Shown one piece after another: positions 21,760-33,229 of a stretch of 64,000 nt of DNA. The position numbers were made by a program, and so were the translations under genes. Position 1 is the stretch's first letter. Each line of letters opens with the position of its first letter. This DNA is from Diabrotica undecimpunctata (lineage: Eukaryota; Arthropoda; Insecta; Coleoptera; Chrysomelidae), in the NCBI RefSeq assembly GCF_040954645.1, contig NC_092809.1, forward strand, positions 69,542,141 through 69,606,140, written 5' to 3'. A model generated the notes under the pieces. That model worked only from the letters and a program-made list of their open reading frames with translations, was not told where the DNA came from and ran no database searches.

Positions 21760-22065
21760 CGACCAGGAGAGTCAGTTTACTTCAAGCACCAGCAAGTGCT
21801 CTATTACATGACTTGGCAATGGCAAGTGCGACCTTGCCAAAAAGCCGAGTTAAACCCGGACAAAGCAAATGCTTTGTTCTTTAGACGAGAAAGAACTGAC
21901 AATAGGTGGTCTACTAGAATTACATTGAGGCGCCAAGAGACCAAGAACTTAGATGGGACTATGACATAAGGAAACAGACCGGTACAACATGGCACAGAAA
22001 AGCGAATTTTAGATAATCGTGAGCAGATATGAAGAATGAATATGTAGGAGAGGTTACAACTATAT
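21760..22065 (+). pseudogene. LINE reverse transcriptase fragment and 3' end (plus strand)
   Basis: The plus strand reads, with frame changes, LGNGKCDLAKKPS, NPDKANALFFRRERTDNR and ITLRRQETKNLD. This is the region just after the catalytic motif of a LINE RT (LNPDKxxALFFxRR). It joins to the block GGTACAACATGGCACAGAAA, which repeats in inverted form at 21620-21690, and ends in a TA tract at 22063. An internal deletion must have joined the RT piece to the 3' end. Confidence 0.6.
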
Positions 22066-22349
22066 ATATATATCTGGCAGTAATTCATCTCTATAGATTA
22101 ATTTTAGATTAATTTATTTTATTTATCTCCCACAGTTATTTACATTTTTATTCGAGTTTGTTTCATTGTTGCTTCCCCAGAAGAAGTACATTTTATCCCC
22201 AGGTATTTAAAAATTTTCTTCTTTAATTACTTGTGTCTCTAGAAGTGAAATAGGAAGAAAAAAAGTTTTTTTATGTGTGTTTTATTTTTGCCATACAAAA
22301 GTAAACCAAAAACAGAAAAATCATTAAAGCATACATATTTTTAAACCAT

Positions 22350-24144
22350 TTAATGCACATATGCGGTTGATCGAGGCAACCACAGCAATAAGTCATTACA
22401 TTCTTCACCTTCTTTCTGGCTTCCGGTCTTCCTAGAGCACCATTTAAATTATTTTAAAAAGGCTTGCAAATACGCTGAATTTTTTTGTCGTTTGTGTCTT
22501 TGGGTCAATGCATATACTGTTTTTTATAGGTTATTCTGTTTGCTCTATGTCTAACATTGTTGAACCAGCTGTTCTCTGAAACTTTATATTTGATTATTAT
22601 TTTTCTTTTTTTCTGAGTATTTTCATTACCAGGTAAGCATTGACTACACTAATGCCGAGGAGATATTCCATGGCCAGCTTCCAGAAACACTTTACCCCGT
22701 TTCATAAAATTATTCCATAAGACGACATTTGATCAGATATGTCTATGCCAAATTTACCTCGACTGTAAGCTACTGCCATACTTGGTTTCATTTTTGGTTC
22801 TTTTTCTTTTTTTTTTCTAAAATGGGTCACTAGTTGTTGATGTTTTCGATTCGATAGTGTTTTCTTTATTTTGTGAGATAACGATCAACTCAGGAGCATA
22901 TTAAGTAGACAGTAATTTTACATTTTCGTCCTCTATAGTTACACATTTACCTTTCTTCAGTTTTTTCATCATAACTTCTTTGGAAAAATGTTTTCTTGTG
23001 ATCCTGACAGTACCAATTATATGCCTATTTTGATTGATTTGATTTAAGAGCGTTAAAGCGAAGAGATACCTAGTGTAGAAGTTATTGACAAATAACGAAC
23101 GACCTTGATTTAGAAGGCCCTCTGACAATTTTAGACACACGTGATGCCCAAGCATAAAATTTGTGTCAAATTTTTTTGCTTTGCTTCTATAAATGCTCGT
23201 AGGCTAGGTATATCAATTTGTTGCAAATACATTAAATACTCTTATTTAATATCGGCGTGCTTTATTGGGAATATATTGACTTAAAATTAGTCTTCTTGTC
23301 CAGGGAACCAAAGTTTCATCAATAACAAAGTTCTTACCTGGGGTATACATATTTTGATATTTTGAATTTAATGCATCAACCAAAGATTTGATTTAATAAA
23401 TACGTCTTGTAGTAGGTGGCTGTGGATCTGTTAAATGTGTATACTTCAGCAACAATTCATGTCTGCTTGAATAGACCAGTAGGCTAAAATATTTCCCAGT
23501 TTTACCAGACCCATCGCTAAAGTAAGGCCAAGAAATTGTTTATTTCATTACTATTCGTAGGAATCCATTTTGTTAATATAGACCGACGTTGTATTAGGAT
23601 TCTTGCTGCATATTTATTTGTATCTGACACCATATTATTTATAATCTCATCGTCTACAAACAAGCAGTATGCCTAATAAGCTGTTGTATCTTTAGGGATG
23701 TCAATTTTTAGTCCAGGAGCTTCTACATACTTCTAATTTAATTACTCATTCAGTAAAGCATTCAAATTTATATTACTTTGAAAAGAAAATGTTTTATGAC
23801 ATCCTGTATATTCTGTGGATTTTAACTGCAAGGATCGTTTTTATTTTCTGGTTTTAGAACATTTATTTCAATAGCTTCTTCATCTTCATTTTCTCTCTCT
23901 TCCCTTTCTTCTTCCTCTTACATATAATATAGTAATGCCTCAATACTATCATCTTCGGATTCTTCTAACTCTTTTTCAGAGGGAAGTCAGTCTTTGTCTC
24001 GCACCAAATTATCTGACCCAAATTCTTCATTGTCGTCACCCATATCGCTTTCGCTATGTTGTAATTGATAATCTTATTATTTTCTACTAAAGCAGCTTCC
24101 AATTTTTGCTCGTTCAAATACTTTTGATACTTTCGCTTGGACAT
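22350..24144 (-). pseudogene. Decayed piggyBac transposase (second family)
   Basis: Begins at MSKRKYQKYLNEQKLE (24144), with an acidic N-terminus. Recognisable blocks in order are SDGSGKTGKYFSLLV (23520), KNFVIDETLVPWTRRL near 23310 (first catalytic Asp block), VCLKLSEGLLNQGRSLFVNN with FYTRY at 23110-23150 (second Asp replaced by N in FVNNFYT), and IIGTVRITRK near 23000. Then come NVVLWNNFMKRG near 22710 and a C-terminal cysteine cluster CCGCLDQPHMCIKWF near 22370. It carries numerous stops and frameshifts. Its sequence is unlike the copy at 19360-21091. No TTAA-bounded ends were found. Confidence 0.75.
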
Positions 24145-24613
24145 TTTCTTTTTTTAACAAAGAAAACACGCAGCCGAATTGTAAATTACGATACGAATAC
24201 CTATTTTCACAATAACTAACCATAGATAAATAATATAGTAGGGTAAGAGCACCAGTTATTGGCCTCTTAAGGAGAGCACGTCGATATATCTATGAAATGT
24301 TTTGTCACTGTGGCCTATTGTAACTATTTTTAACACCATGGAATTTTATTATTATTTCTACATATTGCAAAATTTTATTACGTTAAATATTTCATGTGTG
24401 AAAATATTTTATATGTCTTCTTTTGTAAACGTGCAAATGAACCAGTTATTGGCCACCCTGTTCCAGTTATTGACACCATATGTGTTAGTGATTGGCCATC
24501 ATTTTTTAAAGAGATATTTTAAAAAATAATTCGTAAGTTAAAATAGATAGATAGGTAGGTATTTGGGTAAGCAAAGATTTTGTGATGAGTGTGGATACAA
24601 AAAAAAACACATG

Positions 24614-25562
24614 TCAAAGTAAACTTTTATTTTTTATTTTGGCAAGATTCGCATATACTTGATCTGTGTCGCCATAGAATCTTGTTATGCAAGTTACATG
24701 ATATGTTCTAAGACACATTTGGCATCTAAGGCCTTCTTTACACTCTGTAATATTTGGTACATATAGATAACACGCACCTTTAGTAACTTTTTGCTTTTTA
24801 AAATGTGATGGAATGTTTGATACCAAGTTTTTATTTTTAAAACGCGGAAGAATGTTTGATATAATTTCAAAGTGTGAAGGAATATTTGATAATAAATTAT
24901 CAGATAGAATTGTAATTTTTGTTGAGGACTGATCTGTATTATCATCAAATAATTTCCGTTTGGGTACAATTTTTTTCTCAGGGCTTGGAGATTTCGTGTG
25001 AGCGAGAAATATTTGCGGAGATAATCTCAAATTCACTTCTGGTGTAGGTGAATGCTTGAAAATGTCAGTATTATCTTGGTTATTTACAGAGCTTGATGAT
25101 TTTGTGTAAGAATGAGATTCTGGTATAGGAACTTTGACAAATTCAGGTAGTGGTGGCTCAAAAACCTCAATATTGTTACTTCTACTTTCCTGGTTTATAG
25201 GAGAAAACACTTTCAATGCTTTTTTTTATCTTTTTTTGATATTTTTCAATAGGAATGTGAACTTTTACACCTTTTTTTAATTCTGTTGAGGTCATTTCTA
25301 TGGGTTGTCTACTTTTCTCTTCAAACTTAAAAGTTTTAGCTAATTTTTTGGGATTTTTATTATTCGAGCTTTTTATTTTCTTTAGATTTTCCTTAATACT
25401 CTGTTTTTCTTTTCTTTCAAGTTTCCTCTGTTCCTTTTTACGCTCCTCTTCTAATTTTTTTTCCATTTTTTTTTCTATTTTTTTTCTATCTGATGAAGTG
25501 ATAGAACAAATGGAAGCTTTTGAGTTTCCTTCTTTCCTTTTCATGCTGAAGTATATGGCCAT
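24614..25562 (-). pseudogene. C-terminal extension of the pogo-type transposase with Cys/His finger
   Basis: Two overlapping minus-strand frames (25182-25562 and 24614-25216) appear to be one polypeptide broken by a frameshift at an A-rich tract near 25220. The first is a highly charged Lys/Glu coiled-coil-like region (KKIEKKMEKKLEEERKKEQR). The second is Ser/Pro-rich and ends in CYLYV...CKEGLRCQMCLRTYHVTC, which looks like a PHD/RING-type zinc finger. Its position inside the element, downstream of the DDE domain and on the same strand, suggests the transposase C-terminus. A separate accessory protein is possible. I do not recognise a specific family. Confidence 0.5.
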
Positions 25563-25620
25563 ATTAAGTAAGTCGCAATAGATTTATTTGTAGCATTTAC
25601 AGATATATTTTTAGAAATGT

Positions 25621-26998
25621 TTAGGGATTTCTCGGGTTTTTTGGTTTTTGACCTTCTTTAACCGTTTTCGTCAAACTTAATTCAGCTTGATTTGTATATT
25701 CTTGTATTCTTTGCATGTTGAAAATTTCATTCTCAGGCACCATAAAGGTTTCGTTTTCGATTTCAGGACTGTTTACAATTTCAGTATCATCTATTATTAC
25801 AGGTATATCATTTATATCGAAAATTACTTCACTTATGTCTAAAAATTTTACTTCTTCGTCTAAAATATTTTCTTGTTCGTCGTTTGTAGAAATTTCTACC
25901 GATGATTTTTCTGTAAATGCTGAAAAGATTTGTTTCAATATTTGGTAATCATCAGATTGAGTTTTACAATTATTTCGACATAGCTCTTTAATTTTGTCAT
26001 TGCCAACTAGGGCAAATGCAGCCACATCCGCTGATTGCAATAATCTCGTGGCATTAGGATATAAAGCTACTAAAATATTTTTTAAATCTGTACAAAGTTG
26101 ACTTGTCTGTACAGTTAAATGGGTTTTATGCCCATCAACAAAAAGTATCACCGGACGTGTAATATTATTTCGATCTAAATAAGGGTTAAATATATTTCTA
26201 ATATATTCATAAAAGTTTTTGTTGTCCATCCAACCATTTTCAGTTAAACCAATACCCCACGAATTCGGCACAGCACTTAGTATATCATTTGGCAACCTTT
26301 AATAAATTATCATAGGAGGTAAAATATTGCCTATTGCAGAAAATGTGAACATTACTGTTAAGTTAACCTTTGGCTTATGTTCAATTTCATAGACGTTTCT
26401 GGAACCCTTCATAGCCAAAACCTTTTTATTTTTGGGACATAGATAAAAACATGTCTCGTCACCATTGAAGATTCTTGTTGGGTCTTGAAGAACGTCTGAA
26501 AGTCCTTTTTTATTTAGATAAGATTTTATGTTGTCAAACCATTTGGTAATATCCCTTTGGTTAATGTGTGAACTTGCTGATGTCACTCCCTCTGAAGTTG
26601 TTAGCGAAATGTTGGGATTGCGCTTTAGAAATGCTGATAGCCATGTTCTATCTGGTCTATTTTCAACAAATGGATTAACTCTAGGGTTACTCTCTAAAAA
26701 TGATTTAACAGAAACCTTAATGTCGTCAACAGGAAATCCTCTATTCTGACAATGAAAAATCCAGAGTTTCAGTTGTTCCTTTCATCCTTCGAAAGAAATG
26801 GATCTGGTCCATGGGTTATCTTGTAATGAAATTACTTACTTTTCTGGTAACTTATAGTGGCTCTGGGAATATTAAAAATTCTTGAGGCTTCTCGCTCACT
26901 CATACCATTTTTAATTAACTCTTTTTTAACGCTTTTTTAACATCGTCTTCGGAATACTTTTTTTTATAATTGTTTTCAGTTTTAGATTGTTTTGGCAT
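25621..26998 (-). pseudogene. pogo/Tigger transposase (psq HTH + CENP-B HTH + DDE)
   Basis: Starts MPKQSKTENNYKKKYS at 26998. After a frame change it continues ELIKNGMSEREASRIFN and IPRATISYQ, a pipsqueak-type helix-turn-helix. FPVDDIKVSVKSF, FVENRPDRTWLSAFLKRNPN (26640-26740) is the CENP-B-type second DNA-binding domain. The DDE_1 catalytic domain has FNGDET (about 26480), ILFVDGHKTHL (about 26140) and LLQSADVAAF (about 26020), which supply the three acidic residues. A TAA at 26299-26301 splits the domain, and at least one frameshift lies near 26935. In this family the protein binds the terminal repeats and inserts at TA. All three acidic motifs survive, so decay is moderate. Confidence 0.85.
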
Positions 26999-27290
26999 AT
27001 TTTCTAAAACAATTTATAATAATTAGTTATTGGCCACATATAAAACACTAGTTATTAACATATGTCAATCACTAGATTCTTACAAAATCTAATGTTTCAG
27101 TTATTGGCCATCTAGGCCAATAACTGATACATTGATAATTTCATGCATTAGTAGTTGGCCACCCTAAAATTTACGTTATTTGCATAAATAACGTTATATT
27201 CGTTACGCAGTTTGGAACAGGACATACACTATATTCTCACAAAAACATAAAATATAAACAGAATGACGGTATTAGATTTTTGTTTTGATA

Positions 27291-27358
27291 CAGTGCAGCA
27301 ACAACCGCTGATACGTATTTCGACCTTCTTAGGTCTCTTCAGAACGGTATAGTCACTG
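27291..27358 (-). ncRNA. Type I hammerhead ribozyme (predicted)
   Basis: The minus strand contains every conserved hammerhead core base in order. CTGAAGA lies at 27336-27342, then stem II GACC / loop TAAGAA / GGTC (27322-27335), then GAA, then ATACGTAT as a short self-complementary stem III. The cleavage-site base is C (27310), so the scissile triplet is AUC, allowed by the NUH rule. Stem I pairs ACCGTT before the core with AGCGGT after it (6 bp with one G-U). An internal loop and a second helix CAGTG/CACTG close it at 27354-27358 and 27291-27295. A tiny, palindromic stem III is typical of type I hammerheads in Penelope elements and retrozymes. Self-cleavage is predicted, not shown. Confidence 0.72.
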
Positions 27359-27864
27359 CTCTATTTACTTCGTTGGAAGTACGAGAAACTGAATTCACTA
27401 CGAATTTTGACTAGGATGAACGGCTTGTGGAATGCAATTTTAGATTCCCTTGCCGAGTAATTCATCCAGCTGTTTGTTTCGCAAATTTTAGGAAACACAG
27501 TGGTTAAGATTTGAATTCGGTTTCGCTAAGTAGAAATCGTTTGATTTCTCTTTTTGTTTATAAAATATAAAGTTGAAAGTAAATTGCAGTATATAGTACT
27601 TACCGACCAACACAAGCTTCTATAGGTAAATAACAACATTTCGGTTGCAAACTAGCGGCACAGAGCAGTGTCTCATTCAACATCGAATACTGACTAAAAT
27701 TTAATGGTTACCTTGAAACTAGATGTGTCAGACTCTAGGAGACATGTTGCCAAACATAAAAAAAAGTAGTTAGAATTAACAAAATACCAACATTTCCTAA
27801 TTCTAATCAAAACATATTAGTAGGCCAATAACTAGCACATGGCCAACAACTGGTGCATTTACCC

Positions 27865-28464
27865 TATATAGAAATAGATAGGCAACTTAAAGTATAAATT
27901 TTGTTCATTAGCACCACTTGCGACTGGGGTCATTACTAATCATATTTTGGCGGGAAATTTAAATGGACACCACTACATACATATCCTTTAGCGCCTCTTG
28001 CGTGCTATTTCGTTACTAATTAACAAATGTTAAATACTATTATTGTTTGCTTCCCGACAACTTACTATTTGACAACTTACTATCATCATTATTTTTGTAA
28101 TTTTTCCATGATTTGTACACAACGGAACAATACAATAATTCACCATTTTTAGCTTTTTTACTAGCACAACACAAAAATTCTTTGCTACAATAAGTAACTA
28201 AAACTAAACTTTAAAAACTAAGTAACCAATTTAAATTAAAATTACTAGGAATAAATTTAAATGAAAGTTAAAGATAATAAAATAAAATTGAAAGCTTGTA
28301 AACAAACGGAAGATCTGTCATTACTTTTGACAGAATTGACATTGCGGAATTAAGCTTCATTTGATTATACTATTTGTGACACCCCGAGATTGTGTTAAAT
28401 TAAATGATTGGTTAAGGTCTTTGTGAGAGAGATAGGCTGTAATTGCTCTTTATTAACTGGCTGG
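27865..28464. other. No recognisable gene
   Basis: An AT-rich spacer between the pogo element and the MITE. Nothing is recognisable in it. Confidence 0.35.
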
Positions 28465-28472
28465 GGTCAAAG

Positions 28473-28887
28473 CATCGAGCAAAAAGACAAAAGAGGGAAT
28501 CTGATCGTTATGAAAAGGCGACCAAAAAAGTGGCCTCTGATGGCGGACATATCCGGAAATGCGAATGCGCCAAATTTAAATTTTCCGACACTTATTAACA
28601 GTAGCTATAAAATAGTTTTCAGAATGTGTCTTAGACGAGAAAATTTTAATTAAATATTAACGATAACAGTCTAAAATGTGAAACAATTGTTAAAAAACTT
28701 CAATGTAAATAAGATTTCATGTGACAGTTGGGACAAATAATAACATAACCCAACTAAATTTGATTTCTTAAACAAGGAAAGACTCTTTTTCTTTGCCTAA
28801 TTTGGCCTCTCAAGATGGCACTTCCTGTCTAACAATATTTTTGCCCCCACTACCTTTACATTCCCTCTTTTGTCTTTTTGCTCGATG
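28473..28887. mobile_element. 415-bp MITE with perfect 28-bp TIRs and 8-bp target duplication
   Basis: The direct repeat GGTCAAAG flanks the element at 28465-28472 and 28888-28895. The ends are perfect inverted repeats of 28 bp, starting CATCGAGCAAAAAGACAAAA (28473-28500 and 28860-28887). A TGGCCTCT motif occurs near both ends (about 28532 and 28804). There is no transposase. The 8-bp duplication and a terminal CA fit the hAT or P superfamily. The perfect TIRs suggest a young insertion. Confidence 0.9.
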
Positions 28888-28895
28888 GGTCAAAG

Positions 28896-30747
28896 TGATG
28901 GGGGAATGTTCCAAGGTCATGCATATAAGTTTTCGCGGTAAGACAGCTAACCTTTAAAGCGTCATTTGAAAGCGAGTGACATGGCCTCTACCAAAATAAG
29001 TTTTCGGATAGGCCACGTCAGTCACAATTGAGAGACGATTTTAAATAAACAAAAATAATTTTTTTTATTATGCAACATTTTTTGCTGAAAACATGATAAT
29101 ATAGAAGTAAAACTTTTTCATGTATCCCGTTTTTTTGGTGTGGCCTTCCACGAACTCTATTAGTAAATGGCTGTGGCCCCTATTAAAATAACTCTCATTA
29201 TATAACCATTACTCATTATATAACCGACATATTACTCAGTCAATTTTGGCAGGTAAAAATAGCGGTAATGCGTTGTCATTAGTTTTAAACCTTAAATTTT
29301 GTTGCCGGATAAAATATTAAATTATTGATTTTATTTGCTTCTTAAGATTAACCCATGTGAATTTATTTACGTCCTTATGCGGGAAGGTTTAAGTCATTAT
29401 TTTTAATGATAGGCTTTGACATAATCCTCTTAGTTTGAACCTCAATTTCGTTGTTGTTTACTTTTTAATTTTCACATTTTTCTATTATTGAGTTTATACG
29501 CTTTTAGCAATTCTAGAGTTAAAATTTTGCCAGTGACATTAACTTAATTACTAAGACTCAAAGACCTAAAATTACCAGTATACAGAATTCTTTTTTGTTT
29601 TAATATTACCTAATAGTATTTGTTTATTTAAAAAATTGTCTTTTATGCTTAGTTCGATATCGTCACTTAGTTTATAAACTCCTACTATCACTATTTGTGA
29701 CGATTTTTTTTATTTCTATTAAAATTATTTTTTCATCCATTTTTTACCAGCTTTTAATATTGTTCTTATACTTTTTATGTAGAAGTATAAAACCTCTAGA
29801 AACTTCCCTTTTTGCTCTAATATGTTTACGTACAAATTAAATTTTTTTTAAAGGACACAGATCTACAATATTTCTCTTTATTTTGTTACGTATTTATATT
29901 TCCTTGGCTCTTATGCCCTGAATGTTACATGTCGCCATTCTCATAATCCTTTTCCGTTGCGTATCCGTCCATATTTCAAGTCATTTTGATCAAAACATTC
30001 AGCGTATGTAATTTATACGAAAAATGAGTTGCTAGCCCCTTCACTCTCCTCCTTAACCTGAGCTGTACATTTATATTTATTTTTATATTACAGCTTACCT
30101 TACACATGGGCCAATGCCTGTTCTGTGGAAAATATAAAGCTATTTCAAGCATCCTTCGGGAAAGAGAAGCGTGCAAACTCTATATCGTAGAACGTCGTCA
30201 GGTATTTACAAGACCTACGTACTATTTCCATATAGAGCAAAGGCGCTATGCAAGACGCAAAATCCTTAAGAAGTCTTTATAAAGGTCATATCATAATTTA
30301 TGTCTTTATACGTAAAATGCCTCGTATAAAAATATGTTTTGATAAAAAAGAATATGGTGTGTGAAAGGAATGATGTGGATTTTATTTGATATTTTTGGCG
30401 TAGATAAAATTTTCATGATTTTATTTTAAAATAGATAACGTACTTAATATTAAGTGTTTAAATTGCAAGAATGATTTTGGGTACAAATATTATTCAATTT
30501 TGTAGTTCTAATTAACGTGTTTTAATGAATAATATCTAATATTCACATACCAGATATCTCGTTGGTAAAAGAAAGCGTTATAATTTATTTGTGCTTTCAT
30601 AAAGAAACCCAAAATAAGTAAATTAATTGCATGTTAAAGCACGTTTGTTTTTATTAATTGACGACAACAAATTCCAGAATAAATATGAATAAATGACATC
30701 CGTATACAACTGCACCTATGCACATACATAAGAATACTGTTACCTTA
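28896..30747. other. No recognisable gene
   Basis: Nearly 1.9 kb of AT-rich sequence. I saw no ORF with family resemblance, no inverted repeat and no RNA gene on either strand. Confidence 0.35.
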
Positions 30748-31077
30748 TACAGTGATAGTCAAAAGTCCGTTCCCCCCTCGTATCTTGAACGGTTATAGTT
30801 ATAATAGTGAAATTTGGAGGGAGGTAATAAACGGACGTAGGCTTCTCAACTAGTCATAACAGGTGACGCAATAGTGACAGATGACGTTACAGCGCCACTG
30901 TGACAGATAATTTTAAATGGGACATTATGGCAAGTAATACCTTGTTTGAAAGGTATTGAAAATACCTATTCAGTCATAATAACTTTGTTTGAGTTTAAGC
31001 TTATTTTGATGAATAAATTAAATAAATACTAAAATTGTAGCTTCTCATTTAATTAATAAATATTCAACAACCAGTTC

Positions 31078-31930
31078 TTATAGTAAGTGTTCAAAATGAG
31101 CTCCATCTACTTCCTGAAAGTAATGCATCCTCATTCTAAACTCTTGCCGTACTCGTTTAAATGTGTTAAGGGAAATTGCCCTACATTCTTCAACAATTCG
31201 TTGTTTCAAAATGTCAATATTGTCGGGTGCTGTAGCGTAAACTTTAGATTTCAAGTATCCCCACAGAAAAAATCTAATGGTGTGAAGTCCGGTGATCGAG
31301 CTGGCTATTCTATCGTATCTCTTCTTCCAATGCATCTACCACGATATTCCTCATCTATGTTACGTCTTACTGCACCATAATGGTGTGCAGGAACACCGTA
31401 TTGTTGAAACTTTATTTTAAAGTTGCTGAATTCATCTGGATTATCCTCCAAAATTTCAAGTATAAACGGTTCAGTTGTATTTTGTAACATCTCCAGATAC
31501 ACTTTACGGGTTAAGTTAGTATTGAGAAAAACAGGACCAACTATGTGGTTTCCCAAAATACCTGCCCAAACATTTTTTTTTTGGAAATTGAGTATGTATG
31601 TGTTTCACAAAAGACGTGAGGATTTGTGTCACTCCAATACCTTACAATGTGTGTGTTAACATTTTCATTGAGAGAAAAAGTGCTTTCGTCACTAAAACAA
31701 ATTGTTTTGATTTAAACGAGCTGTTGGTCAATTTTATTGGACATATTTTCACAGAATACTAATCTTCGGTCGGGGTCATCATCTGAAAGTTGGTGCACAA
31801 TTTTTAATCTGTATGGAAGAAATTTGTTTTCAGTCAACACTGGGTGTACTGTTTTTTGACTGATTCCATAGATAGATGCAACTTGCTCTGTAAAAGAGGT
31901 AGAACTAATTCACTACCATTTCTGAAATTA
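31078..31930 (-). pseudogene. mariner-like (DUF4817-associated) transposase relic
   Basis: In minus-strand order the blocks are GISQKTVHPVLTENKFLPYR and LSDDDPDRRLVFCENM (helix-turn-helix end and linker). Next is CFSDES/TFSLNENVN, carrying the first catalytic Asp, then YWSDTNPHVFCETHTY. GNHIVGPVFLNTNLTRKVYL follows, then FQQYGVPAHHYGAVRRNID, where functional copies read FQHDGAP, so the second catalytic Asp is lost. Finally come TIRFFLWGYLKSKVYA and an ending at FRMRMHYFQEVDGAHFEHLL. The end is intact but the N-terminus and several internal frames are broken. Loss of the second Asp (Q-Y-G for Q-H-D-G) alone would inactivate it. Confidence 0.8.
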
Positions 31931-32295
31931 TGTAAATTTTTGTATATTATTATGACTAATTATTGGTCGACCAGATCGTTTGACATCTTGACAACATAAA
32001 AATTATTTCCACATTCACCAATTATTAACACAACTGCTACTTTGTGGAGTACAGTACTTACCATTCTGCCTTAGTAAAAATTTAAATGTCTCGTTAAACA
32101 ATAGTTAAACTAAATAATAACTAAGAACAACTAACTAAAAGCAACTTGACTAATCTGAGCAGAGCAGAAACTAAATATTCAGGATAAACGCGTTTGCACA
32201 TTCAAAAAAAAACTAGAGAATTGACTAAACTAAGCAGAAACAGAAACTAACTATTGAGCTATAAATACTTTTACAAACTAAAAACAACTAGAAAA

Positions 32296-32680
32296 TTGAA
32301 AAACGTCAATTTTTTTCACAAATAACCAAAGGCGGACGTTAGAGTTTTTATTAACTAAATGCCAAACTAGATTATTAGTATTTATTTAATTTATCCGTTA
32401 AAATCATCTTAAATCCAAACAAAATTATTATGATTGAATAGGTATATTAAAATAATTGTAGTTTAGCATGTAAATAATAAATATTCTAACGTTCACCTCT
32501 GGTTAATTAAAAGAGAATTAAAAAACGTCACTTTTTCGACAAGTAACTAAAGGCAGAGATTTTAATACTTATTAATTAAATGCGAAACTACAATTTTAGT
32601 ATTTATTTAATTTATTTATCAAAATGAGCTTAAAGTTAAACAAAATTATTATGACTGAATAGGTATTTTCAATACCTTTC
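32296..32680. repeat. Tandem duplication of the inner right TIR
   Basis: The stretch starting AAAAACGTCAATTTTTTTCA (32296) is repeated from 32521 (AAAAACGTCACTTTTTCGAC). Both continue through TTAGTATTTATTTAATTTAT and AACAAAATTATTATGA, TGAATAGGTAT. Each copy is about 150 bases and the offset is about 225 bases. Divergence between the copies shows that the duplication is not recent. Confidence 0.7.
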
Positions 32681-32785
32681 AAACAGGGTATCACTTGTCA
32701 TAAGGTCCCATTTAAATATATCTGACACTGTAACGTCATCTGTCACTATTACGTCACTTGTTATGACTAGTAAGAAGCCTGCGCA

Positions 32786-33229
32786 ACTTTGCCTGAGACA
32801 AACCCAGTTTTATACCTACCTTGTTTTATTGTATTTTATTTAAATTATCATATTAAATCCTTTTGAAAACTTCCTCATATTGTATCAAACACAAAAAGGT
32901 GCCTCTTTGTTGATGTCTGCAAATCTGAATATATATTTTTTCGTTTACTGTACAATCAGGCAAAAAGAAACCATAACAAGTTGAGATTACATAATTGGCG
33001 CAAAGAGAAATGTATCAATAAATGTTTAATCTACACGAATATTACAACTATCAATTTTAAGTCAAGAATCGTAAATTTAATGGTAATTTTTGCTTCAGGC
33101 GTCTCGTTTGTTGAGTATTGTACAATAAATTTAACGCTAACATATTTGTGTGGTTCTCTAATTGTTGTAAATATGTATCACTACGTGATACTATCACTTT
33201 ACTCACAGTTGGCACTTGTAGGTCTTGTA
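32786..33229. other. No recognisable gene
   Basis: AT-rich sequence without identifiable features. An 89-codon open frame at 32981-33250 has no family resemblance. Confidence 0.35.

Larger units (their letters stand above)
24241..27864 (-). mobile_element. pogo/Tigger-type DNA transposon with TA duplications
   Basis: TA|GGGTAAGAGCACCAGTTATT at 24239 on is mirrored by an inverted TA|GGGTAAATGCACCAGTTGTT ending at 27864, giving 24-bp terminal repeats and a TA target duplication. Both subterminal regions hold several more copies of CAGTTATTGGCC or close variants (about 24443, 24463, 27024, 27098, 27115 inverted, 27823 inverted). The element is 3624 bp and carries a minus-strand transposase. The stretch 27185-27800 lacks these repeats and holds the hammerhead ribozyme, so it may be a later insertion. 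Confidence 0.85.
30748..32785 (-). mobile_element. mariner-like transposon with long terminal inverted repeats
   Basis: About 230 bases at 30839-31072 recur in inverted orientation at about 32563-32782. Shared blocks include AGGCTTCT, ACTAGTCATAACA, TGACAGATGACGTTACAG and GAAAGGTATTGAAAATACCT. The left arm extends about 90 bases further out to TA|CAGTGATAGTCAAAAGTCCG (30748 on), the probable true end, and this part is missing on the right. The interior encodes a decayed transposase on the minus strand. Part of the right arm is duplicated in tandem (32296-32680). Confidence 0.8.

Noticed and set aside
25300..25581. Phe/Leu-rich plus-strand open frame resembling a membrane protein
   Set aside because: Antisense of the Lys/Glu-rich coiled-coil segment of the pogo element; the hydrophobicity is a by-product.
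28408..28653. 81-codon open frame across the MITE boundary
   Set aside because: It spans the flank and the insertion, so it cannot be an old gene, and it has no recognisable domain.
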